From Cryptomeria japonica (Eukaryota > Streptophyta > Pinopsida > Cupressales > Cupressaceae): a stretch of 64,000 nt of DNA. The translations under genes and the position numbers were made by a program. The stretch is taken from the NCBI RefSeq assembly GCF_030272615.1, contig NC_081413.1, positions 98,147,239 to 98,211,238 on the forward strand, in the 5' to 3' direction. Below are positions 58,681-64,000 of the stretch, in pieces. Position 1 is the stretch's first letter. Each line of letters begins with the position of its first letter. The notes below the pieces were generated by a model that did not search any database, was not told where the DNA came from, and was given only the letters and a program-made list of their open reading frames with translations.

Positions 58681-58738
58681 CTTATATGACAAATAACTCT
58701 CCCGCCTTCCCTCTACAACTCTCTCGCCTTCCCCGTGT

Positions 58739-60330
58739 ATGAATCTAAGCTCCTGGATGACCGCCCCTTCTGGGGAGGTCCCCCCCTCCCTGCAACTAGA
58801 CCCCATACGCGATTCCACAGTCGCAACGCATGTTGTTGTTCCAGCTACGAGGACCCCATGGTCTGCGGGTCATACGGAAGAAAACACCAGTCTTCACACC
58901 CCTTCCACTTCACCAATTTTGACTGATTCTAGCCTGAAAGGTGAAGAGAGGAATATACCACATCCTAGACTGAAAACTTCTGTCGGACAAGAAGATGTGG
59001 AACTTGTGAAGGAGAATCCGAAGTCTAGCTGGAAGAACGCCCTCCTTGGGTCCACAAATTCGACCTCTGAAGTTGTTGTGGCCACTTTCTCCCAAACGGA
59101 AGACAGAATGAAGATCAAGCTCCCAGACAACCTTATTGACAGAATCGCCTCTTCCCTTCACCTAACAATAGTTGGTCGATTCTTCTCCTTCCGACCATCT
59201 ATTGACATGGTTAGGTGATGGGCAAAATCTCGTTGGAAGCTTAAAGGAAGCCTGGATGTTTCAACAATGCCAGGGGGACTCTTTCTATTCAAGTTCAATA
59301 CTGAGGAGGATCTGAATGTCCTGACAGGTTCTTGGGCATATGGCAAGCATTTCCTAACCATGGCTAAATGGAAGCCTGGTTTCGATCCCTCAACAGAACT
59401 AAACCGCATGACACCAGTCTAGGTTAGGCTCCCTGGGCTCCCTCTAGAATTCTGGGATGAACAAATCTTCTGCTAGATAGGGAACTCGTTTGGCAGCTTT
59501 GTCTCAGCTGACTCAGTCACACTCAATAAATCCAGGTTGGTGTATGCTCGCTTTTGTGTTAATGTTACTATTAACAAGGCTCTCCCAAACTTTATCTCCC
59601 TAAAATCAAAATGGGGAAAATGGTCCCAGGCTATTGTATATGAAAATGCTACCCTTTTTTGCTAGAAATGCAATAATCAAGGCCATTCCTATACTGAATG
59701 TAAAGCCCCTGTGGTTGCTAAACCCAAGCTCAAAAATAAGGCTATCTGGGTCGAGCCCATCAACCCTGGTGACCCATCATCTTCAGCTCCTCTGGAGCTG
59801 ACTACTGTGAATGAAATATCTGAGCATTACCCCCACACAAACAATATCCTAGAGATTTTAAAATCCCCAACAGACCCAGTCAGAAATGCCAATCCAAGCA
59901 TCCCCTGGAAGAGGGGGAGATCCCACAGGTGTTATCTCTCAACCTATCCCCCAACCCCCTCCCACTTGCTTCCCCCACTCCCCCAACCCTTCACTCCCCT
60001 AGCCCGATTATGGCTACGCCTCTTATGGCTGAGGTTAAACTGCCCACCTCATCACCCCCTCTCTCCCCTACTATGGTGGTTAGAGATGCTCACCCTAGAA
60101 ACTCCCTGACAACTCCACTAAAAGTGTCCCCCCCGGGATCTCCTTGGATGGATAATGAAGAATGGATAACCCAAAAGAAGAAAGTCAAGGCCAAGAAAGC
60201 GGATGTGAGGGGAATGAAAAATAAAGTTGGCAAACCCTCTGAAAGAGTCCTAAGACACAAGGTTATGGCTAGGGACATTGCAAAGGGCAGACAACTGACC
60301 CTTGATGGACTCAAAAAAAGTAAGAAATAA
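58739..60330 (+). pseudogene. LINE ORF1 with DUF4283 domain and CCHC knuckle
   Basis: Starts MNLSSWMTAPSGEVPPSLQL. DUF4283 at residues about 115-270: IKLPDNLIDRIASSLHLTIV, GRFFSFRPSIDMVR-WAKSRW, GGLFLFKFNTEEDLNVLTGS, WKPGFDPS, VRLPGLPLEFWDE. Then the knuckle C-KCNNQGHSYTEC (59660-59700), in which the residue after the first Cys is a TAG stop, most simply a mutated TGG (Trp). Pro-rich stretch 59930-60080, followed after a frameshift by a Lys-rich end (KKKVKAKKADVRG ... LDGLKKSKK). Stops at 59216, 59420, 59474 and 59665 among others. The stop TAA is at 60328-60330. Confidence 0.8.
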
Positions 60331-63300
60331 AGTTCCTCTCTTGGAACATAAGGGGTTTGAACAACCCCCAGAAGAAGTTTTCCATAAAACAACTCATTCT
60401 AGAGATGAAAATTGACATTTGCCTTCTTCAGGAAGTCAAGATGCCCTTCCAAACCTTTGCTTCAGTTGTTGGTAAACTCTGGCCTGGGGCGGATTATCTG
60501 CATGTTGATGATTTGGGTGCATCTAGGGCTATTGCTACCCTCTAGGATCCCATTAAAATGAAAGGTAAGCTTTTCGCTAGCTCCCAAAATTTCCTAGCAG
60601 TTACTCTTCATTATGGTGAGCAATGCTGGCAGATGTTCAATATCTATGCTCCCAACTCTAGGTTGGGGAGACGGCTTGTGTGGGAGGAAATTTCTAATCT
60701 CATTGTGGCTAATAAGAAGGCTTAATTTATGCTTACGAGAGATTTCAATTTCCCCCTCTACCCTTCTGAGAAGTGTGGAGGCCTTGAAGATTTCTCTGAC
60801 AGCATGGGCGACCTAGCTAGCTTCATCAATGCTTCTAGCTTGATGGATATTAACCTTTAGGGTGCTCCCTTCACTTGGTCGAACAATAGGAAAGGTAAAC
60901 ATCTTATTCAAGTCAGACTGGATAGATTCCTGATTTCCACCAACTGGGACATCAGACATAGCTCCTATCTGAAAACCCTCCCAAGGACTGCGTCTGATCA
61001 CAACCCCCTTCTACTCCACTGGAAAGACAGACCCTACCAACCCCCCCCTTTCGCTATGAGATCATGTGGGCCTTTCATCTCGACTTCAGGGAGCTGGTTA
61101 GACTTTGGTGGGCCACCCCGGTCCAAGGGACTGCTATGTTCATAATTATAGAAAAATTAAAGCTAATTAGCAGGGAAGTCAAAGGTTGGAATAGGACCAC
61201 CTTTGGAGACATCTTCAAAAGAAAGAAGGACCCGAGGTCCAGATTGGAACAACTTCAGATTATCATGGCTACCGGTAACCCCCATATCCCATTTTGAAGG
61301 AGGAGGAAGATTGTCGCAAGAGCTGGAAAGAGACCCTCTCTAAGGAAGAAGTGTACTGGAAGCAAAGATCTAGAATCCAGTGGTTGAAGGAAGGGGACAT
61401 AAATTCTAGCTTCTTCCATAGATCGGCTTGTATTCATAGGAGAAGGAACTACATCAAAAGTATGAAGGATGAAACTGACCAGGAGATCATTGAAGATACC
61501 CTAATTGGGTAGAGTATGGTGGAATTTTTCACAAGACTGTATTCTGATAATGGTGGAAGTGATACTTCTCTCCAAGACTGCCTTGTTAGTAAGATCTCGA
61601 CTGTCATCAATGAGGATGACAATCGGCAACTAATTGCCCCCATCTCTATTGATAAAGTCCACCGGGTTGTCTTTTCTATGGGGGCCTACAAGGCTCCGGG
61701 CCCAGATGGCTTCCCCCCAACATTCTTCCAGGATTACTAGGACATTGTTAGCTATGATGTCACCAAAGTTGTTCAATATTTCTTTAAGACAGGGAGATTG
61801 CTAAAGAAGGTCAATAACACTTTCATTGTCTTCATCCCAAAGACCACTAACCCCAGTTGCTTGAAGGAGTATCATCCCATAAGTCTCTGTAATACCATTT
61901 ATAAGATACTCTCCAAGGTCCTTGTGAATAGGATTAAGCCCTTCCTGGGAAAATTTATCAGCCCATCCCAGAAAGGCTTTGTCCCGTGTCGCCAAATTCT
62001 AGATGCTACCATTGCCACTCATGAGATAATCCACTCCATGGATAGGAGCAAAATACCAAGTATGGCCTTTAAACTTGATATATATAAAGCTTATGACAAG
62101 GTTAATTGGGATTTTCTTTTCAAAGTTCTTCTAAAACTGGGCTTTAACCAAAAAGTGATGAGTATGATTCAGGAATGTGTTACCACGGTCCATTTCTTGA
62201 TTTTGATTAATGGGACTCCTAGGGGCTGTTTCAAAGCAGAAAAAGGCATCCGATAGGGTGACCCTCTGTCCCCTTATCTATTTATCATGATAGCTGAAGT
62301 CTTAAGAAGAAATGTGACCCATCTGGTCACCAATGGTAGGCTCCAAGGGTTCAAAGCGACCTCCATGCTCCCCCCCTCTAATATTCAAAAGTTCATGGAT
62401 GACACCTTCCTATTTGGTAAGTCGTCTGTCATGGAGGCTAAAGGGTGGAAGATCTTACTTGCCGACTATGCCAAGGATTTGGGACAATGCATCAACTATG
62501 AGAAGAGTAATCTCTTCTTCTTCAACACTCCTAATGACCTCCAACTCAGAATTCTCTCTATCCTTGGATGCAAGATGGCAACTCTTCTAGGAACCTACCT
62601 AGGCCTCCCCCTCACGGTCAAGGAAGTCACTCCCACCTTTTGGAACTCTATTTTGGAATGGATGCAAAAAAAACTTGCTGGATGGAAAGGGAAATTCGTC
62701 AGTAGTGCGGGGAAGCTCCAGCTTCTTGCAGCTTCCCTACAGGGAATTTCGGTGTACTTCCTTTCCATGTTTAAAATATCAGGGTCCATGGGGGTAAAAC
62801 TTGAGAAAATCCAAAGAACCTTCTTATGGACTAGCCTGGAAGAGAAAAAATGCCTTGCTCTCGTCAATCGGGATACCGTGTGCTTACCCAAATCAATGGG
62901 AGGTTTGGGTGTAAGAAAGATTAATACCCTCAATAAGGTGACGCTAATTGCTAAGATTGGATGGAAACTAGCTAAAGGTGAGGCAGACTGGTGTAACATC
63001 ATCAAAGCAATGTACCTGGACCGGGAGCACTTCTATTATAATTTGAGTACAACCGACCTTCCCCAAGGATCCAAGTTATGGAACAACATCCTGAAGAGAA
63101 GAGTGATGGTTAGAGAAGGTTTGAAATGACAATTGGGAGATGGTAGAAAGGTGAGATTATGGGAAGACTTTTGGATGAAGGACAGACCCTTGGTCAACAC
63201 TCACTTCCATCAAATTATGAACCACCTTAAAGGTCGCATGGGGGATTATATGCGGATTATTTGGTACTAGGAATATTTTGCTGGAAGGACATTATCCACA

Positions 63301-64000
63301 TCTTCAGCAACAGACCTAACCTGGTCCCCCTTGCTCAGGACCTGCAACGTATTTTGTCAAAAACAAGAATCCCCCTGGCCTTGCATGAAGACAACTTCAT
63401 CTGGAAAAAGACCCAATTGGGCTAATTCTCAGTCAAATCTTCTTACAACCAGCTCCTCAAACCCCCTGTGGATGTTGAATGCTGGAAGAAAATTTGGAAC
63501 CCTAAGCTAATCCCTAAAATTAATTTCTTCTGGTGGTCCCTCATGCATGGTAAAACCCTCACGCTAGATAACTTAAAGAAGAAGGGATTCCATCTCCCCA
63601 ATAGATGTAGTCTATGTAAAGCTGATGAGGAAACTATTGACCATCTTTTTGTCCTCTGCCCCTTTCTTGTTCATCTTTGGACTATCACTCTTCAGAAATG
63701 CGGTCTCTGTTGGGTCCTTTAGAAGGACATTAAATTTTTTTCTTTTGACTGGACCCCCCCCCCCTCCCATCACCCCCTCATCATTTAGTTATGGAAACAA
63801 ATACTGCTGCACATCTGTTGGGCCTTATGGAGAGAAAGAAACAACAAAATTCTCAGAGACACTGAGACCCCCCTAGACACTGTGGCACACATTTTCTTTA
63901 AGATGATCTTTGAAAACTTAGAAGTTACAAAATAAAAAACCCCCCCTTATCCTCCTAATGAAGTTGAGAAAAAAATTGCTGAAAGTTGGAAGCTCCCCCT
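60327..64000 (+). pseudogene. LINE ORF2: endonuclease, reverse transcriptase, zinc-finger region
   Basis: Starts at ATA 60327 (expected ATG) with KFLSWNIRGLNNPQKKFS. Endonuclease: LLQEVK, MFNIYAPNSR, TRDFNFPL (usual GDFN altered to RDFN), TASDHNPLLL. RT: YKAPGPDGFPPTFFQDY, YHPISLCNTIYKILSKVLVN, FKLDIYKAYDKVNWDFLF, GIR-GDPLSPYLF (TAG where Gln is usual), and an intact catalytic box FMDDTFLFG (62392-62418). Later LLGTYLGLPL, WNSILEWMQKKLAGWKGKFV, GGLGVRKI. Zinc-finger region INFFWWSLMHGKTLTLDNLK ... CSLCKADEETIDHLFVLCPF (63618-63665). Frame changes near 61045, 61290 and 63270. The end is outside the window. Confidence 0.85.

Larger units (their letters stand above)
58690..64000 (+). mobile_element. 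Second L1-type LINE, cut by the right window edge
   Basis: A sharp rise in GC content at about 58690 marks the 5' end. A doubled CTCTCYCGCCTTCCC phrase (58697-58731) precedes ORF1 (58739). ORF1 and ORF2 follow in the same order as in the first LINE, and ORF2 reaches the zinc-finger region by 63700. The tail, RNase H (if present) and TSD lie outside. Many stops and frameshifts. Different family from the first LINE: little nucleotide similarity and clearly higher GC. Confidence 0.85.

Overview
The window is a stretch of plant nuclear DNA made almost entirely of transposable elements. The plant assignment rests on plant-type L1 LINEs with a DUF4283-like ORF1 and a fused RNase H, Ty3-type LTR elements, a Plant Mobile Domain (PMD) reading frame inside an LTR element, and primer-binding sites that match plant tRNA-Trp as I recall it. 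The density, age and nesting of the elements suggest a large seed-plant genome, possibly a conifer, but the sequence does not prove that. I found no intact host gene, tRNA or rRNA; nearly every long open frame belongs to a decayed element.

Layout. 1-4554: minus-strand remnant of a non-autonomous Ty3-type element (N/Q-rich coding frame, then a tail with tandem repeats). Its frame is cut at 4554/4555 by a plus-strand element: LTR 4555-6028, tRNA-Trp-like PBS 6033-6050, leader repeats, a Pro/Ser/Gln-rich frame 8002-10755 and a tail to about 12560. The two elements are relatives in opposite orientation. 13158-25909: a minus-strand element whose long frame carries a PMD and a coiled coil. It has three leader repeat arrays, a tRNA-Trp PBS (16626-16643) and one LTR (16647-25909). 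That LTR is split by a full-length LINE (17604-25560) with a 13-bp target-site duplication.

25910-36579: AT-rich DNA and an older LTR-like remnant (26695-28511) that holds a well-bounded LTR retrotransposon, 28517-36574 (TSD AATAG, two LTRs of about 1.2 kb, PBS, PPT, gag, zinc knuckle and protease-like region, no RT or integrase). 37900-39980: a 1042-bp tandem duplication. 40720-54642: a 1.43-kb tandem duplication of LINE RNase H-bearing DNA. Its second copy is split by a 10.1-kb insertion (43315-53422, TG...CA, TSD ATGAT) that carries a decayed minus-strand gag-like frame and a large G-rich repeat array. 55048-56075: a 5'-truncated retroposed copy with an 18-bp TSD. 57800-58680: a Ty1/Copia RT-RNase H remnant on the minus strand. 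58690-64000: a second, GC-richer LINE that runs off the right edge.

Common themes. (1) Three LTR families share a TGTA... start and the same type of PBS. (2) Several LTR elements carry a private array of short diverged repeats in the leader between PBS and ORF. (3) In both LINEs the ORF1 stop overlaps the ORF2 start (ATGA in one, a mutated ATAA in the other). All coding regions are interrupted by stops and frameshifts, so nothing here looks autonomously active.
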